Source of the DNA: Adenanthera pavonina
Lineage: Eukaryota; Streptophyta; Magnoliopsida; Fabales; Fabaceae
Direction of reading: 5' to 3'
Assembly: GCA_026686845.1 (NCBI GenBank)
Contig: JAIVEN010000022.1
Location: forward strand, 28,060,001-28,124,000
Length of the DNA stretch: 64,000 bases
The first letter of the stretch is position 1, and each line of letters opens with the position of its first letter. Made by a program: the position numbers and the translations under genes. This document shows, one piece after another, positions 1 through 13,281 of the stretch. The notes beneath the pieces are model-generated. The model saw only the letters and a list, made by a program, of their open reading frames with translations, had not been told where the DNA came from and searched no databases.

Positions 1-3000
1 GTAACCAGGTTGACATACAAGCTCTTGCACATGCTGTAGAGCTTACTAGACAGGGGGCAATTGATAGCTTGAGATTTGCTAAGGGTGATCTATTTCAGGC
101 GTTTCAGGTTATAATATGTAACCTGTTTCTCTTTTGATTGTCCTTGTATTCATTTTAGGCTGCTCTGATATTAGCCTGAAAGTGTTTTTTTTTTTCACTA
201 TTTTGAAACTGGTGATTCTTCTAGTGCTATACTTTTTACAGTGTACTTATTATTATTTTAAAAGTTTATTTATAACATTAATCTTTGTCTCATCTGCTTG
301 GCACTTCTACCCTTCATTTCTTGAGGTAAAAAAGTTGTCTTCTGCCATTTTCAGTGGATTAATTTATTAGAGTGATTGTTTCTAGATCAGTCATTTTGAA
401 AGAAAAAAGTCATTTTTTTACAAGTTTGAATTGCAAAATTAATACTTATGAGTAAATTTTCTTTTAGCAACTTGCTTGAGTGCATGTACATTTGTACTTG
501 CTACATGAGCGAATTTATTCAGACAGTAGCTTTTTATTTAGAATGAAATTCTTTAAAATGCCTGCAAACAAAATTTTGGATTGATCTACCAATTTTTTTG
601 TGGATTGAAATTTGGATGACATCTTAAAATTACAGTCTTATAATATGTTTAAACTCCAGATGGACTACAGTATAATATCTACTTAAGATTAGAACACAAT
701 TTCTTCTTTCACTTTCTGCCCAAGAAACAATGTTGTCACTGTGTCTGAGGGAGATATAGAGTATATTAGAGACATAGGAAAGGAAAAAGCTTAGATAGCT
801 GTAGCTTGATACATAACACAACTTAATATTCATAGCTGCTTAATCTATAGTTTTTAGCAGTGTTGGTGATTTGCCATGTCTTAGTGACACTAGTATGCCT
901 TTGTGCACGCACATATATGTGTCCAATATTAGTTACACTTACACGTACTTCACGGGATGATACTTTCAGAAATAGTATATTGTTGTTTCATATTGATTCA
1001 TTTAACTTCTTTTTGGGTTTTTATCAAGTCTTTATTGTTATATCTTTCTTATGCAGAATGAATTATGTCGGATGAGATTCCATGTCCCACTACTTGATCA
1101 GCTTGTTCGGGAATATTGTGTTTATAGAGGCATTGTGGACTCTGGTATAGCGTCATCTCCTTTAGTGAACCTATGATTAAATGTTCTTCTGTTTCTCCCA
1201 CCTCTTGTGTGTGTGTAGAATTTATTTAATGTGCCTAGTTCCTTTAACTTTTGATTTTTTTTATTCATGGTATTCTTTGCTTATGAATCTTACATTATTT
1301 CAAGTTTTGCTTACTGAGAAATTGAAATTGATGTTTTTAAATCAGTTCCTTTCCACTATTTATGTAATATGATTTCTTGAATTATAATCAAATAGTGGAG
1401 TTTCTGAAAATGGAATCCCATTTTTGAATTAATATATACCTTACTATGTGATTTTCATCATGTTGATTTTTTCTTGTAAATTTTGATGAACTTTAGTGCC
1501 TCCCAAGCAAAGTACTCTAGAACCTGTAAAATTCAGTGAACAAGACCCCGGGTATTGTTCATCAAGAGATTGTTCTCTTGAGCTTGATGGCAATGCTGGC
1601 AAGCATTCAGATGGTGAAACTTCTGTTACCAATGCTCACATAGATGGTTCCCCTGAAAATAATGCTGATGTGACTAGCATGCAACGAGTGGATGTTGAAG
1701 TTCGATATGCTTCTGAACCCACAAGCAATCATGAAGACTGTAGCACCAGTGGATCACAGCAACTGGAAAATTTAAGAGTATTGCAACAACGCACATTGCA
1801 CGGAAATGGAGAAAGAAATAAACGTAAGCGGTGGAGAGGACGATATGATGACAATAGCTACTTACCCGATGCTTCTTTGGAGGAGCACAAGCAAGAGCAT
1901 AGCATAAGTACCATCGTTTCAACTATGTCAAAGGAGAAACAGGTATCTGTTTGATAATCCTGATGTTATTCTCTGGTGGAACAATTATTGACTGAGTAAT
2001 GTTTTGCAGGCATCTGAAAAGGTTTCTGCATTTGAAGTTAACAATATGGAGGATAAATTCGAGATTATGTTGACAATGAAGGAATTAGCCAGCAAAGGAA
2101 TGGCTGCAGAAGTCGTTGATGAAGTCAATGCCTTGGATCCAAACTTCTTTGTGCAAAATTCTGTGTTACTCTTCCAACTTAAACAGGTTAGTGAATTCTC
2201 TTTTTGTTATTTATTAATAATTTCAATTTCAATTAAGGAATTCTTTTTCATCTTATTCCTCTTTTTATGGAAGAAGGCTTTTTCTGGGCTGTTTATCACT
2301 GCATGCAGAATGTAAACATTTATTGGCATTGATGGTCATAGGTTGAATTTCTCAAGCTGGTCAGCTCTGGTGATTACAATGCTGCTTTAGGAGTTGCTTG
2401 CTCCCATTTGGGTCCTTTAGCAGCTAATGATCCTGCTCTATTAAAGCCTTTGAAGGAAACTCTTCTGGCTTTACTTCGTCCAAATGAAGATGCTCTTGGA
2501 GATGCCTTACCTTTACATGCTTTAGCTGCTTCTCTCCAGGTGTTGTGCTCTTGCTATTATGAAATATTAGCAGTCATTTCATTCTTATATATGATCTTTT
2601 CTACATTTGCTAATTGGGTCCTTTGAGTTTTGACTCAAGGTGATTCCATTTTGAGGTCATCTTGTCAGCTGTCCAGAAAATTATGATCTGATGAACTTCC
2701 TAATAATTTTTATTTTTTGTAAGGGCGACCTAATTAAAAAAGTTGGGAAGGACACATGTAGGGTAGTTGGTGAACATCATTGGCCTTGTTCGCTATTGGT
2801 CATAGATGATCTGATGCAAAGGCATGTTATGGATTGACTTGAGAATATGACCCTTCTTATCAGTCAATGGCTCTGTTAATCCCTCCCCCCCTCTTTTTCT
2901 TTTCTTCCTTATCAGAAATAATAATCAAATAAATGCACTTTGCAAAATTTATTCATTATATATTTTTTAAATTAATCAGTTAGTTTTCCTTTTACACTAT

Positions 3001-4050
3001 TTAACAACATAAGCACGGTTGTAAAATGCTTGTTTCATATTGGATAGGTTGCAGTTGGTCGGAGGCTTGGTGTTGAGGAACCTCAACTCATGAAAATAAT
3101 GCGAGCTACTCTTCACACACATAATGAGTGGTTTAAACTTCAAATGTGTAAAGATCGCTTTGAAGGTCTTTTGAGGATTGATTCCTTGAAGGAAGTTAAT
3201 ACTCCTTTCCTGGCTGCTGTATCTATGTCTAAGTCATGTGGAGATAGCTGCACACATGGATCTTCCCAAGTTACAGTATCTTCAGGAACTAGAATATCAG
3301 AAGATGGAGGCAGTCCGACCCAGGTGTCATCTAGGGATGTCATCTGTGATGAAAGTGCAATACTCAAAGTAATGGTAAGTTGTCGATGCTTGTGATTAGA
3401 TTCCCCCATTTTCATTTGATAGCAATAATAAGAATATCAAGAGCTATATCTTGGCCTTGGGTGGGTTAACATATTTATTGGTTGTACTTAGTTTGCAAAT
3501 TGCATGCAGATGAGATGTTTTAGTTTTTAATTTGGCATAGTCTGTTTGTCATTTATGGTCCTTTTATAATGGTGATCCAAGTCATTTGAGTCATTCGAAT
3601 ATTTCCTGGATAGTACAAGATTTTTACTCACTGAAACATAAACAGTCATTTAGAGCTCATAGATTTGTACTAGATATAGCCATGCACCTTCATGATTCCT
3701 AGGTCTAAAACTATATGACAACGGATTCATGTCACAGATTTTAGTTGTTGCGAGTTCTGTGCAGTGTCCTAATTCTGACATTAGTACCAGTTTTAGTTTT
3801 CCAATCCATTCTTCCCAGAAAAACAGAAACGCCCATCCCCAACTTATTCGTTATTTTTAATGGATCTCCAAGTTTTCTTCAATAGTTGTAATGTTTTTTC
3901 CCATATTTGTTCCCCAATGACATTATATTTTCATGTTGGATTTGTGGATGAATGCAGGAGTTTTTGGCTTTGCCAAGGGCGGATGCTATTCATCTGCTCG
4001 CACAATACAATGGAAATGCGGAGACAGTCATTCAGCAGATATTCGCCTAG
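1..4050 (+). CDS. LisH/CTLH/CRA-domain (RanBPM-like) protein, C-terminal exons
   Basis: Partial gene; the 5' end lies before the window. Exons with GT-AG borders that keep one frame: 1-107, 1057-1144, 1497-1942, 2010-2186, 2342-2539, 3048-3374 and 3958-4050 (stop TAG), the first being the tail of an exon or of a longer one. The first exon reads NQVDIQALAHAVELTRQGAI and leads into a LisH-like stretch (LLDQLVREYCVYRGIVDS). A polar linker follows, then a CTLH/CRA region (FEIMLTMKELASKGMAAEVV, then QVEFLKLVSSGDYNAALGVA). The C-terminus is a short helical UBA-like segment ending QQIFA. Proteins of this family are scaffold subunits of CTLH/GID-type ubiquitin ligases or related complexes; the exact role of this plant branch is not clear to me. 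From memory it matches the Arabidopsis At5g66810 type. No frameshift or internal stop was seen. Confidence 0.88.
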
Positions 4051-5555
4051 TGTTGTTAAAAGCCTCACAAATCCGTTTTCACTGGTTTGCAGAAATGTTA
4101 TTTTTTTAAAAATATTATTTGATTTCATTTGTTATTATTTTATAACACGTGTACAGATAGCTGCGAAGGGAATGCCTCATGCATCTGAATTGGCATCAAG
4201 ATATCTGTGTACAGAACAATCTCATAATTTTTATTCTCTCAATTTTAATGTGATAAAGTTGTCATAAAATGAAATAATTATTGGAGCGAAAGGAGTTTAT
4301 GAGGGGAATAATTGTATTTTTTTTAATTATTCTGATTTGGAAATTTGTATCCGAGATTTAATATTCTGGACGGTCAGACGTCAGTATTTGTTGTGGAAAT
4401 GATCGATCTCAACATTTTAAAGGTGTTTGGGATCTGAAAATATCAATTCTGGATTATTGGCTTGGGAGATTTTAATTTTTAATTTTTAGTAATTTTTTTA
4501 AAAAAATTTACTGTTAAATGATTTTTTTTAAATATGTTAATTTCTTAAGACTTAAAATATATTATGTTAGTTCATGTGGTAATGTGGTGAGGGAGGATGG
4601 CGTCTGTAGAGGCCAAAAGCGAATCAAATATATTCACAAATTCCAAAAATATATTCTTGTCAATTTGGATGAATTATTATAAAAGAACATAGATATATTT
4701 GAATCTTATCCGATTCTCCTTATTATATGCATTATGTATACATATCAAATTTTAATTTATTTTAATTCTAATGATATTTGATAATTTCATAACTATAATT
4801 TAAATAAATTTAATTCAACCTCCGAATTTCCCTTTTGTTGATTGTATTTAATTTTATTCATTAAATTTTTCAATTAATTATGTAGTTAACATCATTCGGC
4901 AAAGATATCTTGAAAAATACAAAATTAACACTTAAGACAAATAATATATAATTTCTTTTGAGGAATATATCAAGAATGATCTGGCTTTGAATTGGTATCT
5001 ACAAAGTTAAAGCAAAGTTAAAATTAATTGGTCTATAGGTCTGAATCGAATAAATAATTCTTAAAGTATGTTGTTAATAATAGTTTATTAATCTCATTTA
5101 ATCCTTTTAAAGGTTAATTTATTATTACAATAATTATTAAATTCATAATTTTAATATTAAAAATATGTTTCATATTAATACTATTAGAGCAATTCTTGTT
5201 ATTTGCAAATGGAGCAGCCAACAAAAAGACAAGGATCCCAACACGTTTGTTTGTCTGAACTAAAATTCTACCAAACAAGAACAAAACGAATCAGGAAGCA
5301 CTACCAGTTGCTTCCACTCTCCACTTGTCCCATTGGGATAGAATAGAGTAGTAGATATATAGTATGTATGAATAATATATATAGGATCTACTTGTCCCCC
5401 CCAACTTGCTATTTATTTAATATCATCATATCATTGCTGAAAGCTGTTGCTTCACCGTCCTTTCATGTTGCCATTGAATGATAGCGTCCAGTACAATATC
5501 GGCGGTGGCCCTCCATATCTATACTACTCATCATGAATTGCTTTCATCTTTATGA
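4051..5555. other. Intergenic, AT-rich
   Basis: Contains the 3' UTR of the upstream gene, then AT-rich sequence with no convincing gene. The stretch 5190-5420 ends with a phrase (aacttgctatttatttaata) that resembles sequence near 26660, so the duplicated CEP block may begin around here. Confidence 0.5.
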
Positions 5556-5564
5556 AATTTAAAT

Positions 5565-6837
5565 GGGAAAATTAATCGACTAGTCCCCATAGTTTACATC
5601 AATTTGTAAATTGGTCATCACAGTTTAGAAATTTTTAAACTCATCGATCCCTAAAGTTTATGACGGTGACAAGGTTAATCCCTTGCTACTAGTTTAAAAA
5701 GTTTGCCTCCCACTCCCTGAGATGATGAATAGCATAAAGGAGGTAACAAAATTGTTGATCTGGTTGAAGATGAGCCTGTGTTGTGTTGACATGGATAAAA
5801 TTGACACATAGGATGCCACATCAATTAAATTGTCCATAAGTACTCCAAAAAGTATAAAAATCAACATGGAGAATCTTCCGTATATTAACATAATGCCAGA
5901 AAAATCCCAGAGCGAAAAAAGGTCATCAGAGAAAAATCCCAGGGAGTCTTCCGTATGTATTGCTATAGATTGTCATTCAAAACGTGATAAATCAGAAAGA
6001 TGCTTTTCTGTCCTATTGTGGAAAGGCTCTAGGCAGCGTCGCTAAATCAATTTAGTTTATATTGTGTTCTCATATGATCCTTGTTTGGCGGATGAAGATG
6101 GTGATGGTTCTATATTGATAGAAGGGTGAGCGAAGTCCAAGGTTGAACATTCATTTCAGCATTAATTGAGAGATTTGATTTCAGGTACTTGGAGAGAATC
6201 TTTCCACCAAATTGGGGAACCCCTCTTTAAGCGGCCAATTCTAGATACAGTGAATTAAGTTTATGTCAAAACTCAATTAATGTATTTCGAATTATAAATC
6301 TGGTTACCTATGATTAAGGAGGTTGCGCAATTAAGGTTCACAACGTTGCACAGGCACATCAAATTCGAAGATACTTTTACAATAGAACTGATAAGGGTGA
6401 AGCTGAAGTCATGAACAATGGAGTGTTTTGGTTTAGCCGAATTTAGCCTCCCTCTCCAGTGAGGTGTGAAATCGATGCCCAATATTAGGAACACTCAAGG
6501 AGGTCATTAATGGCTTCAAAGAGAGAGATAAGAGAAGGGGGGAAGAAAGTGGATGACGGGAAGAGAAAAAAAAAAGGAAAAAAGAGAAAAATGATGTGGT
6601 GTAATTTAATTTATAATCCAGATCAGATATTAATTTAACGGAAACATCAATTATTTTTTAACTCTGTTATGCCATGTCATCACTTTGAGGGACTAGATCA
6701 TTAACGGTTAAAACTACAGGGCTTAACTTTGTAACTATGATATAATATAGGGATGTGTTTAAAAAGTTTTAAACTATATATAAGGACATACTTACATATT
6801 GATATGCAAACTATAAGGATTAAAAATTAATTTTTCC
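5565..6837. mobile_element. Non-autonomous Mutator-like element, about 1.27 kb
   Basis: The left end (gggaaaattaatcgactagt) and the reverse complement of the right end (ggaaaaattaatttttaatc) match for about 75 bp as imperfect terminal inverted repeats. They share the phrases 'ccccatagtttacatc' and 'ccttatagtttgcata'. The element is flanked by 9-bp repeats aatttaaat (5556-5564) and agtttaaat (6838-6846), 8 of 9 identical; that length is typical of Mutator superfamily insertions. No transposase frame is visible inside; the short open frames are not supported by any domain. Confidence 0.72.
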
Positions 6838-6846
6838 AGTTTAAAT

Positions 6847-8164
6847 TACTACTTCACCCATATTGATTCTTTTAATATAATCCTCCTTCGAAAAACATAA
6901 AATAAATTTTATATCGTAATTTTCATTAAGCATTATTAATGTACAATTCTAAATTTTTCATAATTTGTTTACCATCCAGCCCCATCAAAAATCTGTGGCC
7001 CCGTCACAAGCCTACCCAAAATGGCTTGTAGCTGGGACAAGGCATATTTGTTCACCTTGATGTTGCCAGAGCTGAATATTTTTTAAATCAGTTTCCAATG
7101 CATCCTCTAATTGAAGTATAAAATTGGCTGCTAATTGATTGCGGCGGTTTAATCCGCAGTAAAAAACATGAGGATTTTGTTATGTGTTGAGACAAATTAA
7201 GGAATGGAAGAAAGAACTCAGCACAGCGTGCGCTGCACTCTATGTATGTGGAATGCTGAGTAATATGTGTCCGAATGAAATTCTAACAAAACAACAAAAT
7301 TAGATGATGACAACCAACCATGCATGAATAGGTAGGTAGGTATATAGGTATTATATGGAGAGGGGAGGTGGGGCACTTCAAGTTGCCTCCAAATTTATAG
7401 GCCTACACTCTCTATCAATAGGACCATATTGTCTCCCAACCTCTATATAATATCATATAAAGACCTGACAAACTATATACCCAAATCTCCCACCATGTTG
7501 TCATGCTGCCCTCAACTAATCATGTAATCATCTCAATCTTGAATGGCATGCCTTTCTATAATATGAAAAGAGAATTACACTTTGCAATCTTAAATTTGTA
7601 AAAAAAAAAAAGGTTTCATTTAATAAGTACCAAGAATTTTCTTATGTGACATTTAAAAAAAAAATATTTAAATATGCCTTTATATAGTGATTTTCATTAA
7701 ATATCTAATATATTTAGGTGCCATAAATATGTAAATGTTTATCTGACACACAAATGTAAAATTCTAATATTAATATATGGAGTCCATCAGTTCAAAAGGC
7801 CTAACTCTTTGTTGAAAGTGGAGGAAAAAACGAATTGAAGTGATCTTTCATGAACTTTGTGACGACTCATGAGTTTAACATTTGCATCCTAATTAACTAG
7901 AAAAATTAAATAGGACTTTCGTTGAACAGCTCCAGTCTAAGTCCCATTAGGGCTCGAAAATGATATCTTAAGAGCTAGTTAAATGGTATGTTTGGTCCGA
8001 TAAGATAAAAACAAAAGATAATTAATTTTCATTTTAAAAATTTTATTTTGAAGGAAAAAAATTGACGAACAGGGCAGGCAGGCGCACTGCTTTGAAGCGA
8101 GAGGGAATCCAACAAAGATTTTCCGACACACAGAGGGCCCCACGCGCCTATGAAACTGAACCTC
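6847..8164. other. Upstream region of the first CEP gene (start of duplicated block A)
   Basis: No gene seen. Several short stretches recur before the second copy of this CEP gene: 7210-7245 resembles 26510-26540 (a 'cagcg/caaag tgcgttgcactct' phrase), 7395-7445 resembles 26625-26670, and 7740-7815 resembles 27290-27375 (both contain 'tatggagtcca'). This is the best evidence for where the A/B duplication begins. Confidence 0.55.
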
Positions 8165-8173
8165 TATATAAAG
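8165..8173 (+). promoter_or_regulatory. TATA box of CEP gene 1
   Basis: TATATAAAG, 156 bases before the chosen ATG. The stretch after it (ggcaactcaattgtctattg) is identical to that after the TATA box of the paralogue at 27670, so the core promoter and 5' UTR were duplicated with the gene. Confidence 0.75.
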
Positions 8174-8328
8174 GCAACATGGGAGAATTGTCTCGGCAAC
8201 TCAATTGTCTATTGTATGTTCCTTTGTTCATTTAGTCATATATCCTCCTCCAATATATACTTGCTTATAAGTTCCATCCTTTCTAGCTAGTTTCCCTTCT
8301 AAAAAACCAAACCAGGTCTCCTGTGTTC

Positions 8329-8598
8329 ATGGCCCAAAACAAGATCAGTATCTCTTTGATGTTCCTCGCCCTCATTTTCTGCCACACGTTCCAATCCATT
8401 CGTGGAATTAGGAACCTAGGCCACCAAAACCTTATTGCACAGCATGACCAGAACGTGCATGGTGGCCTCGTGACGGAAAATGCAAACGTATCTCCGCCAA
8501 CCCTGCCAGGTGAGGCGGCTCTAGGTCACGACATCGATGATTTTAGGCCTACCACCCCTGGTCATAGTCCCGGTGTTGGACATTCCACTCACAACTAG
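8329..8598 (+). CDS. CEP: CEP (C-terminally encoded peptide) precursor, one domain
   Basis: 89-residue secreted peptide-hormone precursor. Residues 1 to about 26 form a hydrophobic signal peptide (MAQNKISISLMFLALIFCHT). Then follow a variable middle part and one CEP domain at residues 71-85, DFRPTTPGHSPGVGH, with a four-residue tail STHN. The prolines at domain positions 4, 7 and 11 are those hydroxylated in known CEPs. In other plants mature CEPs act outside the cell through CEPR-type LRR receptor kinases in root growth and nitrogen-demand signalling. The ATG at 8329 is chosen because it is the first ATG and aligns with the paralogue's start; a frame two codons longer would begin with GTG. 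Single exon with a TATA box upstream. Closest relative in the window: the gene at 27817. Confidence 0.95.
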   Translation: MAQNKISISLMFLALIFCHTFQSIRGIRNLGHQNLIAQHDQNVHGGLVTENANVSPPTLPGEAALGHDIDDFRPTTPGHSPGVGHSTHN

Positions 8599-10193
8599 AA
8601 AACATTTGTTCTAAAATATTTCATTCTTGTTTTCTGAGAAAAAATTAATACACAAAAGAATGAGATATATAGTGTATGAGATTGACTTGCTTCTCTTTAC
8701 ATTTACCATTTCTTTTCTTTCTATCCTTCTCTCAATACATTTTATGCAATCACTTTTGTGATTGTAAAAAAAAAAAATATATATATATAATTACTTAGGG
8801 TAGTAGATCCTTTCATTTCCAGGTGTCTTATTGGGAAGGGGGTGGTAATTAATAATGACATCTATGTAGTTTGTGTGCGGTTTATATTTGATTTAGGGAT
8901 CGTGACCGGGCTGTGTACCATATATGCTTTGTTTCTAGATTTGATTATCCTGTACGTGCTATCCAATAAAAACATTTTGTTTTCTTTTCTTTTGTTAATT
9001 ATATATGAATGTTGGTTCTAATTTGTCTCTCGTTACCGAAATGAGTACTGATCATATTTTGTTTTGTTGTGGAATATGCTTGACTGGAGTTCCAGAATTA
9101 TATGATTATGTCGTAAGACGATTCGTGTCGAAACAAAAAACATTATCATGGGTATATATAACTCAGGATTATGATTATGTCGTGGGTGAAATTATTAAAC
9201 AACAATTTGTGAACGCACGCGCCAGATATATATACATTGAAATGATAGATCGATTGTAGTTTGTGTTGAATATATTTGGCCCACACCAGGCATATATGAG
9301 GATTCAAAGTTGATTGATTTCACAGTATTTTTGCCGTGCAAGATCCGTGACAAAAGTTGTCATGTGAATCGTTTTTATAATTCCTTCAACATTTCACGGT
9401 CGTAGAGAGCGTAGGGAATATATATATAATATCACATTCATTTAATTTATTTTTTCCTCTTCACGTAAATTGTACTTTTTTTTGGAGCATCCAATATCTT
9501 GGATATACCATACTTCAACTGGAGAATCTATCAAGCTACAAATGAATTTGGATCGAGTTGAATAAGACTATATAGGATAACAAAGCTCTACCATTAGTAT
9601 ATATTTAACACAATTATATTCTCAGGATTTAAACTTGAAATCTCGAGTTAAGAGAGAACAATTCTCTACCGGTTGAATAACGTGCTTAGTGGTGATTATA
9701 CTTTTTTTTAAACATGGCAAAAACAATTGTTTAGATCCTCCATGTTAATATACTGAAATATATTTTCACTACATTTTTCATTTTGTTACGTCATAGTCCA
9801 TACTCATATTTTTTCATTCATGTTATCTTTTGTTATTAATTTGTTTGAGTTATTTTTTCCCCAAATATGGTTTTAATAAATGAAACACTCATATCAAATA
9901 ATGGTTTTAAGATTTTGGGTTTGTTGTATTCTATAGACAAATTGAATCAAAGTCATCACGAATGTATATATAATGCTCTATACTTTCAATGGATGATGGG
10001 AATAATTACTTTCTAAAGAGAATAAATCATATTTAACCATAGCGAATGACATTTATGAAAAGGAAAATGACTGAAAATCCTTAAGGTCAAATTTCACGGT
10101 CAAAGGTTAAAATAAAGGTCAAATTGAAGTTCCTATACATAGTTATGGAGAATATTCCCGGTAAATATGTCCACCCTATATGACCTAATTATA

Positions 10194-10504
10194 CTTCATC
10201 CATTTCATATTATAAAATGTCTTACAAAAATTACATATGTTAAGAAAGATAATTAAAGATAGTTAAAAGTCTTAATTTAAAAAAAAATTACAGTTATTCC
10301 AAAGCTTCCCTTTAATGTGGCAGAATGTATTCATAACCACCTTAATTAAAACATTAAAAAAGAGAGAAGGGATATTTGTAAAATGAATTTATGAAAGATA
10401 TTTTTGGGGAAATGTCATAAATACTTCACTAAACCCAATTAAAGGTCTAATATTATAGGATTAAAAAAGTTTGTAAGAGATCTTATACGGTGAAACAGAG
10501 GAAT
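10194..10504. mobile_element. Stowaway-like MITE
   Basis: The left end cttcatccatttcatattat and the reverse complement of the right end (attcctctgtttcaccgtat) form diverged terminal inverted repeats of the CTCCCTCCGT type. TA dinucleotides flank both sides. No coding capacity. Confidence 0.55.
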
Positions 10505-11298
10505 TATAAGTTATTAATAAATTATGAGCTCAGTTGTTTGGCACATATAATGTGTATAATATATCGTATTAACTTTAACATCATGAGCTTTTTATATATC
10601 AAAACAATATATAATCAAATCAGGTTTAAGGGATCGGATTAGACCTCATAAGATTTTTAATCTATCGCAACCACCGGCCATCGTTGGTGAGCTCTTCAGC
10701 GTTGTGCAATCACCGCGCGCCCCTCAACCGCCACCTTCTATCATGGAAGCGATCGAGGAGGATAGTTTTAACAAACTAATTATGGCACAGTACTCTTTTT
10801 TTTTTTTGCAGTAGTAATTGGAGCGAGAAAAGAATATATGGGTCTAGGCCTTAAGATTGAATACATTATAACTATACGGTTGTCCGTTGAGATTCTGTGA
10901 AAGGGACCCGAAAGATTCTTCTTCATGTACCTTATGGCTCTAATTTATTAAGTTTTTTAAGCTTTTGATGTAAGCTCTGATTTTAATTAAACGAACACCC
11001 CTTGTTCAATACTGCGGTATAGCCTAATCATCAAACACAACTAACCTAATGCACTTTGCTTTTGTTTTACATAAGCAACGTTAGTAAACAATAGTGCTTT
11101 CATTAATTAATTAATATTCGCAGTTCGCTGTTTTGCCCACTTTATGTAGTTTTATATCGAGGAGACTTAGAAGTGAGGGTTCCACAATCCCAGGAACCAA
11201 CCTTTTGCCAGATTCTCCATATTATTTTAATTCCAACTTGGAGTGAGAGGTAGTGAAGCTTGGCAATATATGACAACATTTGGCCCTGTTATTACTGC

Positions 11299-11319
11299 TA
11301 TATATATATATATATATAT
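11299..11319. repeat. (TA)n microsatellite
   Basis: About ten TA units in block A; the matching position in block B (near 30340) has only a short run. Confidence 0.8.
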
Positions 11320-12592
11320 GTTATGGCTCATTATTTGCTTCGTTGTTTTAATTTTAACTTTCGTTTCATGGATATTAATTAATATTATACAATGACTGAC
11401 TCGGGTGGCAAGTTCAAGTGGTAGGGCATGGGATATATATATCCTACACACTAGCATGTGGTCTTGTCGCTTTTGACTTCACTTTTGGTTGATCCTTCAC
11501 CATTATCTCTTTAATTCAGGCATATTCTTTTGTTGTCTTGGCTGGTACGCCTTGTGATAAAAGTTAATTAGTTACTCCAACAGTAAGATCATTGCACTAT
11601 ATATGAGCAAGTTGGGGGAAGTGATTCTTTTTCAATTCTACACTTTGCATAGACAAAATTATATATTTGAACCCGCTTATAGCATATTTGACTGTGAACT
11701 TCTTATCAAATCTTTTTGTTAAACTGAAGTAAGTTATGCTATTTTTTTCTTTTTAAGTGATATATGAAGTTCAGTATATACATAAGTCTCATTTTATATA
11801 GAGCTGTCTCATATGAATTATACTATTCATGACCTATGAATGGTATGGTTTCCTATAGATTTTATTATAAATAAATATTGATAATTTCTTAGTAATGGAA
11901 AGCAAAGAAAGGTATAGGTTAAAGACCACTGTTGACATTATATAATAATCTTGTGAATTACCGCAGCTTCTTGTTGAGGAACTGAATCAGACAATTAACA
12001 AAATGGTCAAATAAAGCTGCATAAGTATTTTTAAATTTCATGTTACAAATATATATAAATATATATTGATGCACAATAATTCAAGCACGTAGTCACTTGT
12101 ATCTTAAGTAATTAAAGAAAAAGTTATGTTTAATACATGAAAAATAAATTTAAAAAAAAGGTTAAAAAAAGCTGTATAAAATTTATATTCGATGGATAAA
12201 ATTTTTTCTTATTAGAAACAGAGATTGTCATGTTTATGAAAACAACTTTCCCATTCCTATTTCTTTTTAACTCACATTTTGTACCCAATGAACTCTTATT
12301 AGAGTCCAGAGGATGTGAGAATTTAAATGCACTCGCACGAACCTACATGCCTAAAATTTCTACTTGCTTATTTTAAAATTATGTTTTTAATATAATTTCA
12401 CTAAAAATGATTAAAATTTTTTTTATTTAACAAAATTTGACCTTGACAAAAAATATTAGATAATCTTTACAATACAAAATATATGTTAAATATCTTATTT
12501 CTTTATGATACAATTGTACAAATATAACACAATTATTTTTTTCAATATACTATTTATTAATTTTTAAAATGAAAAGAATAAAAATTCCAAAA

Positions 12593-13077
12593 ATTAGTTT
12601 TGGCGGTGACATAAAAAAATTGTCACTGAAAGTCTTACTTTCAGCGGTGAAAACAAAAAAGTTGCCGCTGAAAATAAGACTTTGGTCGATGACAAAAAGA
12701 AAGCCGTAGTTGAAAGTTAAACTTTTGGTGGGGACAAAAAAATGTTGCCACTGAATATCTTTAGTAATGAGAAAATATTGTCGCTGAAAGTTATAATCTG
12801 TAGCAACTCAAATGTCACCACTAAAAGTAAGACTTTCAACAGTGACAAGAAAAAATTGTCACTAAAAATATGTCTTTCAGGACAATAATAAAAATTATCA
12901 TTGAAAGTCTGACTTTTGACGTAGACACAAAAAGCCGCCATTAAAAGTAGACTTTCAGCAATGACTTTTATTGTTCTTGCCAAAAGATATATTTTCAGTG
13001 ACAACTTTTTTTGTTGTCGCTAAAAGTATACTTTTTTTGTTATTGCTAAAAGTTGTTGCTAAAAGTTTTTTTTTTCT
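12593..13077. mobile_element. Decayed CACTA-type subterminal repeat array
   Basis: About 0.48 kb of alternating motifs such as 'actttcagcggtgac' and their complements 'gtcactgaaagt', recurring roughly every 30-60 bases on both strands. The same motif family forms the ends of the CACTA element at 33131-49953. No CACTA terminus or target duplication could be found, and block B lacks it between the matching flanks, so it looks like a remnant of a smaller non-autonomous element. Confidence 0.6.
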
Positions 13078-13281
13078 GTCTCATCAAGCCTAAAGAATTG
13101 AATCTCGTCTCTCATATCAACCATCCTTTTGTAATCATAACACTAAAATAGGCTTTTCCTTTCTGCACGTGAGTATTGTATGGGGCTTCAACAATAACAT
13201 TTATATCAAATATATTTTCCAGAAGAATCTGGTCCATAATTACTATACATGAGTCACCACAAAATTAGAAGAGAGTAAAAT

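Larger units (their letters stand above)
8599..12590. other. Intergenic; partly duplicated non-coding sequence
   Basis: No supported gene. 10870-11500 matches 29940-30520 in block B well, for example gaagtgagggttccacaatc in both (near 11170 and 30240). 11600-12040 matches about 30810-31110 more weakly. These pairs lie in the same order relative to the CEP genes, which is why I treat the region as part of a segmental duplication. Confidence 0.7.

Noticed and set aside
134..1372. Small open frames at 134-370, 860-1075 and 1181-1372
   Set aside because: They lie in introns of the RanBPM-like gene; exon borders are fixed by frame and GT-AG sites.
3860..4267. 135-codon frame
   Set aside because: Overlaps the last exon of the RanBPM-like gene in a different frame and has no recognisable domain.
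8323..8328. Upstream start of the first CEP gene
   Set aside because: The extension begins with GTG; the paralogue and the ATG context support 8329.
9005..9259. 84-codon frame after the first CEP gene
   Set aside because: Low-complexity AT-rich sequence, no counterpart in block B, no domain.
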